Shown here in pieces: positions 47,075-55,381 of a stretch of DNA of 64,000 bases (position 1 is the stretch's first letter; each line of letters opens with the position of its first letter). The position numbers were made by a program, and so were the translations under genes. The stretch covers positions 1 to 64,000 of the forward strand of contig WLJX01000003.1 of assembly GCA_009701575.1 (NCBI GenBank), given 5' to 3'. The stretch comes from Actinomycetota bacterium (GTDB lineage: Bacteria > Actinomycetota > Actinomycetes > Nanopelagicales > Nanopelagicaceae). Under the pieces are notes generated by a model that saw only the letters and a program-made list of their open reading frames with translations, ran no database searches and was not told the origin of the DNA.

Positions 47075-47129
47075 TATATCGTTTATATATCTAAAAGATA
47101 TATCGTGGCGATAGTTAATCCGATATATC
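47075..47129. promoter_or_regulatory. Inverted repeats upstream of padR-ino1, likely PadR operator
   Basis: ATATATC-TAAAA-GATATAT (47085-47103) is a perfect 7-bp inverted repeat with a 5-base centre, within a region holding further TATATC (47075-47080) and GATATATC (47122-47129) copies. It lies 42-86 bases before the padR start. PadR regulators often bind AT-rich repeats of this type, so auto-regulation is likely. Confidence 0.6.
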
Positions 47130-47160
47130 AAGGATAAGCAAGTCGGCGCGCGCTCGCGGG

Positions 47161-47166
47161 TAGGCT
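47161..47166 (+). promoter_or_regulatory. Leaderless -10 element of the LysE-type gene
   Basis: TAGGCT lies 6 bases before the ATG at 47173. Confidence 0.45.
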
Positions 47167-47172
47167 CGCCCA

Positions 47173-47829
47173 ATGAGCTCCCTCGTAGTAATCCCATCTC
47201 GCCTCTGGGAATACTGCATCGCAGCAATCATCATAATTTTGGCTCCAGGACCGTCAGTCCTATTTGTAATTGCTCGGGCTATCGCTTGGGGTCGCGCTAC
47301 TGCAATTGCGACGGTTGCTGGAAATGTTATGGGGGCCTTCTCGCTCTCTGTCGTTGTAGCCGTTGGGCTGGGCCCAATTTTGCAGAGATCCGACCTAGCT
47401 TTCACAAGCGTTCAAGTTTTAGGCGGTGGATATCTAATCTACCTTGGAATTTCTGCAATCAAACATAGTCAGATTCATGCAAGTGATATGACCAATCAAG
47501 GTGACATCAGACCGTCAAAATGGAAATCTATTCGTGAAGGTTATTGGGTAGGGGCACTTAACCCGAAGGGAATTGTTTTCTTTGCCGCAATTTTGCCGCA
47601 GTTTGTCGACCGCGAGGCTGGGGGCGTAACTTCTCAGTTGATTTTGATGGGCGCAATTTTTGCGGTCTTCGCCTTCTTCTCTGATGGCGGGTGGGGAATT
47701 CTTGCAGGAACAATCAGAAATTGGTTGGCCACCGAGATGATTCGTTTGGTCCGGATGCGGATGGCCGGCGGAATTGTCATGATCGTACTTGGACTCTTCA
47801 CTCTTATTTCAGCGATTCGTGGCCGATAA
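47173..47829 (+). CDS. LysE-family exporter
   Basis: This family (LysE/RhtB) exports amino acids or related small molecules. The protein (218 aa) has the N-terminal helix IIILAPGPSVLFVIARAIAW with the conserved PGP motif, six helices in total, and GALNPKGIVFFAAILPQFVD in the middle. The substrate cannot be named. It runs away from padR; the shared region holds the PadR-like repeats, so it might be controlled by PadR too. Confidence 0.9.
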   Translation: MSSLVVIPSRLWEYCIAAIIIILAPGPSVLFVIARAIAWGRATAIATVAGNVMGAFSLSVVVAVGLGPILQRSDLAFTSVQVLGGGYLIYLGISAIKHSQIHASDMTNQGDIRPSKWKSIREGYWVGALNPKGIVFFAAILPQFVDREAGGVTSQLILMGAIFAVFAFFSDGGWGILAGTIRNWLATEMIRLVRMRMAGGIVMIVLGLFTLISAIRGR

Positions 47830-47870
47830 AGCTACTGATGTCAGTGCGATAGCCCAGAATAGGAAGATAT

Positions 47871-48563
47871 ATGGAACCTATAACTCTTTCAAAAGATGCC
47901 AGAGCATTCATCAGTCCTAGCGATTTAACCTTCGGTTGGGATAATTGCCACCGTTGTTTATGGCTTTATTACAACCACCAAGTCAAGGCACCACTCTTCA
48001 TGCCACTTGTTGGTGATCTAGCCGAAATGCAAGAGATATCCTGCATTGGAAAGACTTCGGCAGAATTGAATACAAATATGCCTGAAGGAAAAGTTTTCAA
48101 ACATGCTGGTTGGGTTGTATCAACACCGATTGAAGTTGATGGCGTTGTTACACCATTTGCCGTGCGCGGTAAGTACGACTTGTTGATGGAACATCCTGAT
48201 GGAACATTTGGAATAGTTGACTGCAAATTCCAATCAAGCCCTAACGATAAATCAAAATTTTACGCTGTCCAACTGGAGGCCTATGCCTTCGCTCTCGAAA
48301 ATCCAGCAAAAGATGCGCCGATTAAAGTATCTACGGCTGGTCTTCTTGTTTGGGCTCCGGTAAAAATTCGAGGAAATTCTTCGGGAAACTTTGGTTTAGA
48401 GCTATCTTGCAACTGGTTCCCGACTGATCGCAGTCCAGAGTTAATCGCATCGAGGTTATCTGATTTCATCAAGATGATTACTGGTCCAGTGCCAGCTGCG
48501 AAAACCAATTGTGATCAATGTAAATATGTCGAAAATAGAACTGAGATCTTAAAGGGAGTTTAA
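47871..48563 (+). CDS. Cas4/RecB-like PD-(D/E)XK nuclease with four cysteines
   Basis: The nuclease core is visible as D103 (RGKYDLL), D117-C-K119 (the D-x-K motif in IVDCKF) and Q134 in the VQLEAYA motif, in the order expected for RecB-type PD-(D/E)XK enzymes. Two cysteine pairs flank it, C26/C29 (NCHRCLW) and C214/C217 (NCDQCKYV), which could hold an iron-sulfur cluster as in Cas4 and AddB. It stands alone, with no cas genes or CRISPR array in the window. A role in DNA repair or end processing is inference. AGGAAG precedes the ATG. Confidence 0.72.
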   Translation: MEPITLSKDARAFISPSDLTFGWDNCHRCLWLYYNHQVKAPLFMPLVGDLAEMQEISCIGKTSAELNTNMPEGKVFKHAGWVVSTPIEVDGVVTPFAVRGKYDLLMEHPDGTFGIVDCKFQSSPNDKSKFYAVQLEAYAFALENPAKDAPIKVSTAGLLVWAPVKIRGNSSGNFGLELSCNWFPTDRSPELIASRLSDFIKMITGPVPAAKTNCDQCKYVENRTEILKGV

Positions 48564-48570
48564 CTGAGCC

Positions 48571-49284
48571 CTATTTTTCCTCTTCGCGCTTCTTCTCTTT
48601 AGCCTCTTCGCGGCGCAGCTTTATGAGAATCAGCTTCGCCTCTGATGCATACATATCTACATATTCCTGGCCGGATAGTTCCTGAATCTTCTCCATGATT
48701 TCATCTGTAATTTGGCGGAGAACCTTTAAATCCGAAGTATCACCTGTGTAGTAAAGCGGTTCACCAAAAATCATTTCAACTCGTTGTACTTTTGGAACAA
48801 CTTGTCCGGTCGGTTGAATTTCTGCAGTGTTAAACATTGCTACTGGAACTATTGCCGCTCCAGATTCAATCGCCATCCGAGCTATACCGGTGCGACCCTT
48901 ATACAATTTTCCATCAGGCGATCTAGTTCCCTCTGGATAAATTCCAATACAAGCGCCGCCCGCCAGAAGATCTAGACCAGTTAAGAGCGCAGCCTCGCTG
49001 CGTCGTCCACCAGAGCGATCAACTGGAACTTGCCCGAGCGCAATAAAAGTAATCTTCTTGATGAATCCCTTTATCCCAGGCGAAGTGAAGTATTCACTCT
49101 TAGCAAGGAAGGTGACTTTTCTCGGAACAACAAGCGGCATAAATATTGAATCACTAAAAGAGAGATGGTTTGAAGCAATGATTACTGGACCTGATTGTGG
49201 GACATTGCGCAGTCCGGTGACCTTTGGGCGAAATAGCAAAGTCAGGATAGGAATTAGGAAGGACTTGAGCGCTTGATAAACCAC
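48571..49284 (-). CDS. 1-acylglycerol-3-phosphate O-acyltransferase family protein
   Basis: A second PlsC-like enzyme (237 aa), with SNHLSFSDSIF (NHxxxxD) and IYPEGTRSPDG, the two catalytic and binding motifs. The C-terminus is very rich in Lys and Glu. In M. tuberculosis Rv2182c has the same place beside the acyl-CoA synthetase and PimB' genes, suggesting work on glycerolipid or inositol-lipid acylation. The GTG start is supported by TAAATT 6 bases upstream. Confidence 0.9.
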   Translation of the reverse strand: MVYQALKSFLIPILTLLFRPKVTGLRNVPQSGPVIIASNHLSFSDSIFMPLVVPRKVTFLAKSEYFTSPGIKGFIKKITFIALGQVPVDRSGGRRSEAALLTGLDLLAGGACIGIYPEGTRSPDGKLYKGRTGIARMAIESGAAIVPVAMFNTAEIQPTGQVVPKVQRVEMIFGEPLYYTGDTSDLKVLRQITDEIMEKIQELSGQEYVDMYASEAKLILIKLRREEAKEKKREEEK

Positions 49285-49290
49285 TGGCCT

Positions 49291-49296
49291 AATTTA
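49291..49296 (-). promoter_or_regulatory. Leaderless -10 element of the PlsC gene
   Basis: TAAATT on the minus strand lies 6 bases before the GTG ending at 49284. Confidence 0.45.
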
Positions 49297-49329
49297 TGCC
49301 TTATCTGCAACTTATGACACCATCTGAGC

Positions 49330-50457
49330 GTGAGTAATATCCCAGAAAGTGAGCCATTGCGGCTTTTGGCGGGAAAAACCGGATTGTTAATGATTCACGG
49401 GTTCAGAGGTTCACCAGCTTCAATTAAACCTTGGGCTATTTCAATGCACGAGAAAGGTTTAACGGTTTCAGTTCCATTACTTGCAGGCCATGGAACTCAT
49501 TGGAGTGATTTAAATAAAGTTACTTGGCAAGATTGGTATGACGTTGTAGAAAAAGAATTTCTAGAGTTAAAAAAATCCTGCGATCAAGTTTTTGTAGCTG
49601 GCTTTTCAATGGGTGGCGCACTTGCCCTTCGCTTATCTCAAATTCGTGGAAGTGAGTTGGCAGGCGCAATACTTTTAAATGCTTCGATTTATGATGAACG
49701 AAAAAGATTTAAATTTGTTCCCGCACTATCTCTATTTCTTCCTTCCATACCTGGTGGCCCGGGAGACATTGCTAAACCTGGCTCTCCTGCCCATGGTTAT
49801 GATCGAATTCCTTTGCGAGCACTGAATCAAGTTCGCAAGCTTTGGGAAGTTGCCGAGCGCGATCTCTATCTAGTCGATCTTCCGTTAATGGTTGCGTATT
49901 CATTAAATGATCATGTAGTACATCCTGTTTGCAGCGAAACAATAATTGACAATGTTTACTCAACTGATATTCGCGAAGTTGTATTTGAAAAATCTTTCCA
50001 TAATGTCGCACTGGATTACGATGCAGAGTTATTAAACGAGGAGACTATGGATTTCGTTTTAGATGTCCTTTCTGGTGAGCTTTCGAGAGGCGAATCTATA
50101 TACGAATCAGATGAACGCGAACTTATCGATGCCGAATTTGAATCCATGGTGTCAGGCTTATCACTTGATCAATCAGCACCAACAACTTATTTAGATGAGT
50201 TGGATGCGAGATCATATGACCCAGAAGGCTTTATCCAACCCAATCCCAAATTGCCTGCAGCCGATCAAACGTCCCGCTTCGCACTACTCGGAATTGTTGG
50301 TGGCGGTACCTACATGCTCTTCGAGATGTTCACTGGGATTGATTTGTTGGGAATGGGACCATGGCCAGGAGTTCTCGGCTTTATTGGTGGAATCGCAACT
50401 TACATTTGGAAATCAGCAAGACCCGAAGATGATTTCGGAGATGGCGTAGAGCTTTAA
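49330..50457 (+). CDS. Alpha/beta hydrolase with a C-terminal membrane hairpin
   Basis: The N-terminal part (about 18-250) is an alpha/beta hydrolase: LLMIHGFRGS, the nucleophile S93 in GFSMGG, the aspartate in YSLNDHVVHP and the histidine in SFHNVALDYD, like a carboxylesterase or monoglyceride lipase. A linker of about 60 residues, rich in Asp and Glu, joins it to a C-terminal pair of hydrophobic segments (about 317-365), then an acidic tail. This fused tail is not standard for the family and might tether the enzyme to the membrane. It shares four bases (TTAA) with the converging glucokinase gene. Confidence 0.8.
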   Translation: MSNIPESEPLRLLAGKTGLLMIHGFRGSPASIKPWAISMHEKGLTVSVPLLAGHGTHWSDLNKVTWQDWYDVVEKEFLELKKSCDQVFVAGFSMGGALALRLSQIRGSELAGAILLNASIYDERKRFKFVPALSLFLPSIPGGPGDIAKPGSPAHGYDRIPLRALNQVRKLWEVAERDLYLVDLPLMVAYSLNDHVVHPVCSETIIDNVYSTDIREVVFEKSFHNVALDYDAELLNEETMDFVLDVLSGELSRGESIYESDERELIDAEFESMVSGLSLDQSAPTTYLDELDARSYDPEGFIQPNPKLPAADQTSRFALLGIVGGGTYMLFEMFTGIDLLGMGPWPGVLGFIGGIATYIWKSARPEDDFGDGVEL

Positions 50458-51407
50458 TTCCGAGCTAAATCTGCCGCCCCAACAAGTCCGGCATCATTGC
50501 CAAGTTTTGCCGCAACAATTTCGGGAACTGGATGTTTACCAAGGAATGGCATCTCCCGCATCATCGCTTTTCTTGCGGGCTCCAATAACAAATCGCCAGC
50601 ATCAACAACCCCGCCACCGATAACAACAATTGAAGGATCGAAGAGCATCGATAAAGTTGCGATTCCTGCTCCGAGCCAATCTCCTGTTATTGCAAGAACG
50701 TCAATTGCAATTTGATCACCATCGCGCGCTGCATCAGTTATGTGGCCACCCATTAGTCCTTCAATTGTGCCGTTACCTCGCGCCAATAATTCCTTACCGC
50801 CGGCGGGATTTTTCGCAATCGCTTCTCGCGCATGACGCATTAACGCAGAACCCGATGCATAACGTTCAAAACAACCATTGATGCCACATCCACATAATTC
50901 GCCATTTGGTACCACTCGCATATGGCCGAATTCCGCACCAGTTCCATTTGCACCGCGAAGTGGTTGGCCGTTAACAATTGCGGCGCCACCAATTCCCGTT
51001 CCGACGGTAACCATAATTACATTTTCTAGGCCTTTACCAGCTCCATAAACCCGCTCTGCCCAGGCTGCACTATTTGCATCATTCTCGACAACCGTTTTAA
51101 CGCCACATAGTTTAAGAAGTGCGCTTGAAATATTTACGCCATCCCAATCTTTAATGTTTGGTGCGCCAAGCATGGTCGCGCGATCTGATGAAACTAAACC
51201 GGCAGCTGAAATTCCAACGTGATCGACTTTGTGAGTTACTAAAAGTTCCAAAATAACTTCAGCAATACTTTCATTTAATTCGTTGCCACCAGCTTTAGGC
51301 GTATCTTTTCTAAAGGTGCGAAGGATATTTCCACTTTGATCTACAACACCACCAAGAACTTTGGTGCCGCCAATATCTATTCCGATTGCTAGGTCTGAAT
51401 TTGCCAA
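50454..51407 (-). CDS. ROK-family glucokinase
   Basis: This sugar kinase of 317 residues has the ATP-binding motif GIDIGGTKVLGGVVD at the N-terminus and the ROK zinc motif CGCGINGCFERYASGSAL, plus GTGAEFGHM, whose residues bind the sugar. Streptomyces glucokinase GlkA is of this type and lies in similar company. It is upstream of nothing else on its strand, and ends in shared TTAA with the hydrolase gene. The SRPBCC gene precedes it by 6 bases, so both are one operon. Confidence 0.9.
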   Translation of the reverse strand: MANSDLAIGIDIGGTKVLGGVVDQSGNILRTFRKDTPKAGGNELNESIAEVILELLVTHKVDHVGISAAGLVSSDRATMLGAPNIKDWDGVNISSALLKLCGVKTVVENDANSAAWAERVYGAGKGLENVIMVTVGTGIGGAAIVNGQPLRGANGTGAEFGHMRVVPNGELCGCGINGCFERYASGSALMRHAREAIAKNPAGGKELLARGNGTIEGLMGGHITDAARDGDQIAIDVLAITGDWLGAGIATLSMLFDPSIVVIGGGVVDAGDLLLEPARKAMMREMPFLGKHPVPEIVAAKLGNDAGLVGAADLARN

Positions 51408-51413
51408 ATTAAA

Positions 51414-51851
51414 TTAACTCTCTAGTTTTGCTTTTAATTGGTTAAGTGCAAGGTCGATAGTTGAACGTTCTGCCTTCTGTCGCATCATCGCAGGCACTGG
51501 CATTGAGAGTGCGACCGTTAATTCATAAGTAACTTTCGTGGTGTCATCTCCATTATCGATCAATTTATATGCGCCAGTCATCTCTGTTAAGAGATCAGCG
51601 TCATCTAATTCAAAGGTAATTTCGGCTGGCGCTTTGCTCCAGTCGTAATCGAGGATAACTCGGTCTTTCATAACCCCAGCATCAATTGAAATCTTCGCCT
51701 TAGTTGCGCGACCGGTTTCATCACTTTCTTGAACTTCTACGCTCTTAATGGCAGTGGACCAACTGGGATAGGCCGGTAGGTCGCTAAGGACCGTAATGAC
51801 ATCCGAAATCGCCGCTTCGATAGTTACAGAATTCTTTGAAATATCGCTCAT
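51414..51851 (-). CDS. SRPBCC (START-like) family protein
   Basis: This 145-residue protein has the polyketide cyclase/START-like fold pattern: an N-terminal strand with TIEAAISDVITVLSDLPAYPSW, then alternating strands, and a long C-terminal helix (ALNQLKAKLES). Such folds bind hydrophobic ligands in a pocket. M. tuberculosis Rv2185c has the same neighbours. The ligand is unknown. The ATG is preceded by TAAAGT 6 bases upstream. Confidence 0.85.
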   Translation of the reverse strand: MSDISKNSVTIEAAISDVITVLSDLPAYPSWSTAIKSVEVQESDETGRATKAKISIDAGVMKDRVILDYDWSKAPAEITFELDDADLLTEMTGAYKLIDNGDDTTKVTYELTVALSMPVPAMMRQKAERSTIDLALNQLKAKLES

Positions 51852-51857
51852 GTCTAA

Positions 51858-51863
51858 ACTTTA
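51858..51863 (-). promoter_or_regulatory. Leaderless -10 element of the SRPBCC-glucokinase operon
   Basis: TAAAGT on the minus strand is 6 bases before the ATG ending at 51851. It faces the fadD element with 60 bases between the start codons. Confidence 0.5.
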
Positions 51864-51898
51864 CCCAATATATCTTCCGAAAATACCTACCTCGGCGA

Positions 51899-51904
51899 TA
51901 ACCT
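51899..51904 (+). promoter_or_regulatory. Leaderless -10 element of the acyl-CoA synthetase gene
   Basis: TAACCT is 7 bases before the ATG at 51912. Confidence 0.5.
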
Positions 51905-51911
51905 TCGGCTT

Positions 51912-53696
51912 ATGGATCAATACACCGTCCCAGCAATCGTCCCGCCAGCAACTAAGGGGAATCTCTCAGACCTAGTCGCTGATCGTGCAGCAAATGAGCC
52001 AAATCGCATCACACTCTCCCGCCCTTTAGGCCAAGGTTGGCAAGGCGTAAGCGCTAAAGAATTTGATAGTGAAGTTCGCGCGGTGGCAAAAGGATTAATC
52101 GCGGCAAACATAAACGTTGGCGATCGAATCGCAATCATGGCTAAGACTCGATATGAATGGACAGTCTTAGATTTTGCAATTTGGTATGCCGGAGGTGTTT
52201 CAGTTCCAATTTATGAAACATCTAGTGCGGAACAAGTTGAATGGATTCTTGCCGATTCTGGAGCAGTTGCAATTATTGTTGAAACTCCACAACATCGTGA
52301 AATTGTGAATCCCGTAATAACTTCAGCTTGTAAATCTATCTGGACTATAACTGATGGCGCACTCGATGAACTTTCAACACTTGGAAGTAAAATTTCAGAA
52401 AGCGATGTTGAAGCACGCAGAAAAACTCCAACTCCTGATTCACTAGCAACCCTTATTTACACATCTGGAACTACTGGGAAACCAAAAGGCGTTCAGTTAA
52501 CCCATGGAAATTTTCTTTCAGAATGTGGAAATGTCGTTCAAGGAGCAAGTGATTTATTCTTGAAGCCTGGTGGTTCAACACTTCTATTCCTTCCAGTTGC
52601 ACATGTCTTCGGCAGAATGGTCCAGGTCGGTGCAATTACTGCAGGACTACATCTCGCACATTGTGGCGATATCACAAGACTTCCAGCTGATCTTGGAACA
52701 TTTAAGCCAACATTCGTGCTCGCCGTTCCAAGAATCTTTGAAAAAATTTACAACGGTGCCGAAGCAAAAGCTGAAGCAGCAGGCAAGGGCGCTATCTTCC
52801 GCAAAGCAGCAGCTATTGCAATCGCTTATAGCGAAGCACAAGATTCAAAAGAGAAGAACGTTGGACTTATCCTGAAGCATGCAATCTTCGACAAGCTCGT
52901 TTACTCCAAAATTAGAACTGGAATGGGCGGACGCGTTGAGGCTGCAATCTCTGGTGGAGCTCCACTTGGCGAGAGGCTTGGTCACTTCTATCGTGGCGCC
53001 GGAATAAATATTTTGGAAGGTTATGGCTTAACTGAAACAACTGCAGGCGCAACGTTGAATTTAACTTCTGCGCAACGTGTTGGATCAGTAGGACGCCCAC
53101 TTCCTGGAACGACAATAAAAATTGCTGAAGATGGCGAAGTTCTTATTAAAGGTGCAATTGTGATGAATGGCTATTGGCAGAACGATGCCGCCAACAGTGA
53201 AGTCTTTACAAGCGATGGTTTCTTTAAGAGTGGCGATCTTGGAACTATCGATCATCAAGGTTTCTTATCAATAGTTGGTCGCAAGAAAGAGTTGATTGTT
53301 ACATCGGGTGGAAAGAATGTTGCCCCAGCAGTTCTCGAAGATCGAGTACGCGCACATCCGCTGGTAAGCCAGTGCATGGTTGTTGGAGATAACAAACCGT
53401 TTATTGCTGCTCTAGTAACGATTGATCCGGATGCAATCAAGGGTTGGACGGTTGCGAATAAGAAAGAGGGCGCAACAATCGCTGACTTAACTAAGGATCC
53501 AGATTTACTTTCAGTAATCCAGACCGCTATCGATGAGGCCAATAAGGCTGTAAGTCGTGCAGAATCAATTCGTAAGTTCACGATCCTGTCTACTGATTTC
53601 ACTATTCCGGGCGGCCAACTGACAGCAAAACTTTCTGTGAAGCGACATGTTGTCGCCCAGGAATTTGCAGGGGAAATCGAAGCTCTCTTTACGTGA
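51912..53696 (+). CDS. Long-chain acyl-CoA synthetase
   Basis: This adenylate-forming enzyme activates fatty acids to acyl-CoA. The motifs are LIYTSGTTGKPKGVQLTHGN (ATP loop), EGYGLTETTAG, SGDLGTIDHQGFLSIVGRKK and the catalytic C-terminal lysine region PGGQLTAKLSVKR. The length (594 aa) matches FadD15-type proteins (Rv2187). It is followed, with overlapping stop and start (GTGA), by a LuxR-type regulator. The window also encodes thiolase and FadB-like enzymes, so the fatty acids could feed beta-oxidation or lipid synthesis. Confidence 0.93.
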   Translation: MDQYTVPAIVPPATKGNLSDLVADRAANEPNRITLSRPLGQGWQGVSAKEFDSEVRAVAKGLIAANINVGDRIAIMAKTRYEWTVLDFAIWYAGGVSVPIYETSSAEQVEWILADSGAVAIIVETPQHREIVNPVITSACKSIWTITDGALDELSTLGSKISESDVEARRKTPTPDSLATLIYTSGTTGKPKGVQLTHGNFLSECGNVVQGASDLFLKPGGSTLLFLPVAHVFGRMVQVGAITAGLHLAHCGDITRLPADLGTFKPTFVLAVPRIFEKIYNGAEAKAEAAGKGAIFRKAAAIAIAYSEAQDSKEKNVGLILKHAIFDKLVYSKIRTGMGGRVEAAISGGAPLGERLGHFYRGAGINILEGYGLTETTAGATLNLTSAQRVGSVGRPLPGTTIKIAEDGEVLIKGAIVMNGYWQNDAANSEVFTSDGFFKSGDLGTIDHQGFLSIVGRKKELIVTSGGKNVAPAVLEDRVRAHPLVSQCMVVGDNKPFIAALVTIDPDAIKGWTVANKKEGATIADLTKDPDLLSVIQTAIDEANKAVSRAESIRKFTILSTDFTIPGGQLTAKLSVKRHVVAQEFAGEIEALFT

Positions 53697-54241
53697 AAAC
53701 CGCTCGTGATTTACACGACGACATAAGTGAAGAACTTTCGGCAATCTGCAATATCTTAGATTCCTTGGCCGGAAGGTCTGACTCGTCCTCGGCTGATAGA
53801 ACCAATTTTCGCTTGATTAGAAACCAGGTCACCAAACTCTGCGACCTACTGAACGCAGATATTCCGTTGATAGCGGAGAAGTCGAAGACTGTATTCTCAA
53901 TTGAGATTCGTAATGCGATATCTGAGATAAATAATTCACTTGATAGTTTTAGCGAGCTCGGTGAAACGCTAATGGAATTACGGAATAATTTGAATTTTCC
54001 CAAATATTTTCTCGATGAGTCCATAAAGAATCAGAAAATTCTCACTCCGCTAACTAAACGCGAGCGTGAAGTTCTACTCCTCCTGCCTCGCGGTATCACG
54101 GCCAAAGCAATGGCGAGTGAACTTTTCTTAACGGAAGCAACAATCAAAAGTCACTTGGCATCTATCTATCGAAAATTCGAAGTTGTAAATCGAACTCAAG
54201 CTATTGCTATCGGTATTGAGAATAAACTTTTAGCCTTTTAA
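53693..54241 (+). CDS. LuxR-type HTH protein with N-terminal coiled-coil-like region
   Basis: The C-terminal part (about 116-178) is a full LuxR HTH: LTKREREVLLLLPRGITAKA, then ATIKSHLASIYRKFEVVNRT. The N-terminal 110 residues are mostly helical and leucine-rich, and not a receiver domain (no phospho-acceptor aspartate pattern). It may sense something by dimerisation, or act without a signal. The GTG start overlaps the fadD stop, so it is made along with the acyl-CoA synthetase. The 3' end overlaps pimB by 12 bases. Confidence 0.8.
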   Translation: MKTARDLHDDISEELSAICNILDSLAGRSDSSSADRTNFRLIRNQVTKLCDLLNADIPLIAEKSKTVFSIEIRNAISEINNSLDSFSELGETLMELRNNLNFPKYFLDESIKNQKILTPLTKREREVLLLLPRGITAKAMASELFLTEATIKSHLASIYRKFEVVNRTQAIAIGIENKLLAF

Positions 54242-55381
54242 CACTTCTGCGAATTTCTTTCCCCATAAATCCCAATTCCAATTATTGACCGCCCAGATAC
54301 GACCACTTGCGCCATATTCTTTAGCCTTAGCGGAATCTGAGAGAAGTTCTATACAAGCATCCGCAATCTCACAAACGCTTCTTCCATCGACAACTAAACC
54401 GGTCTTACCAATTTGAACTGCATCTGGCGCGCCACCTGAATCCCCAGCAATTACTGGAAGTCCACAAGACCCAGCCTCAAGATAAACAATTCCTAGGCCT
54501 TCGACTTCTAAACCAGCGAGCCTTGATCTAGATGGAGAAACAAAGACATCACCGAGCAGGATGTGGTTTGGAAGTTGGTCGTAGGTAATACGTCCAAGCA
54601 TTTTTACATCATTCGAGAGGTTAAGTCTTTCGATCTCTCGCTTTAAAAATTTTTCACGTGGGCCGCTGCCAATTATTAGAAGTAGACCATCTGGAATGGC
54701 CTTCTTTATTGCTGGCATGGCCGCTATTAACTTGTCTTGTCCCTTACGGTGCACCAATCGACCTACGCAAATAAGTGTCGGTCGGTTACCAATTTGGTAT
54801 TTCGTTAGCAACTCTGCCGGTTTGTCTCCAGGTATGAAGAATTGTGTTGAAATTCCGGGAGCTATTTGTACAAGCGAAACTCGCCCTCCAACTGATTTCG
54901 AAATTGCAGATTTAGTAAATTCTCCGAGGTAGGTGAGAACATCACAAGAGTTACCGATTCGTCGCATTGCAAGATTGAAAGGTGGAACTTTCGCCCACCA
55001 GACTTCATGTCCATGAGTTAGTGCGACAATTCGCGTGGCTCCAGCTTTGCGTAAGTTTGGCGCCATTAAAGCGAGTGGCGCCGATGCGCCGAACCAGATT
55101 GTCTTTGAATTATGGACTTTCATTATTCGCTTGATCGAACTTATGACTCTTGGAGTTGGTAAGAGGATTTTTGATCTGTCACGGTAAATTACTACTCCAA
55201 ATTTATTCTGCAATCCAAGATCAAATTCGGTATCTCCAGCTTGCGAAGAGGTGTAAATCGCAATCTCTGAACCATCTAACTTTTCAAGTAATCCAAGAAT
55301 AAAGGTCTCAATGCCGCCAGATCTTGGTCCCAAATCATTGGTGACAAGAAGAATCTTGCGGTCATTAGATTCGGCGGGCAC
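54230..55381 (-). CDS. pimB: GT4 glycosyltransferase, PimB'-like
   Basis: This GT-B fold enzyme (383 aa) starts with LLVTNDLGPRSGGIETFI and has the GT4 donor site: VGRLVHRKGQDKLIAA, and later SRLAGLEVEGLGIVYLEAGSCG (E-x7-E-like motif). PimB' adds the second mannose to phosphatidylinositol monomannoside, using GDP-mannose. M. tuberculosis Rv2188c has the same neighbours (FadD15 and an NlpC/P60 protein). The GTG start overlaps the end of the NlpC/P60 gene by 17 bases on the same strand. Confidence 0.85.
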   Translation of the reverse strand: MPAESNDRKILLVTNDLGPRSGGIETFILGLLEKLDGSEIAIYTSSQAGDTEFDLGLQNKFGVVIYRDRSKILLPTPRVISSIKRIMKVHNSKTIWFGASAPLALMAPNLRKAGATRIVALTHGHEVWWAKVPPFNLAMRRIGNSCDVLTYLGEFTKSAISKSVGGRVSLVQIAPGISTQFFIPGDKPAELLTKYQIGNRPTLICVGRLVHRKGQDKLIAAMPAIKKAIPDGLLLIIGSGPREKFLKREIERLNLSNDVKMLGRITYDQLPNHILLGDVFVSPSRSRLAGLEVEGLGIVYLEAGSCGLPVIAGDSGGAPDAVQIGKTGLVVDGRSVCEIADACIELLSDSAKAKEYGASGRIWAVNNWNWDLWGKKFAEVLKG

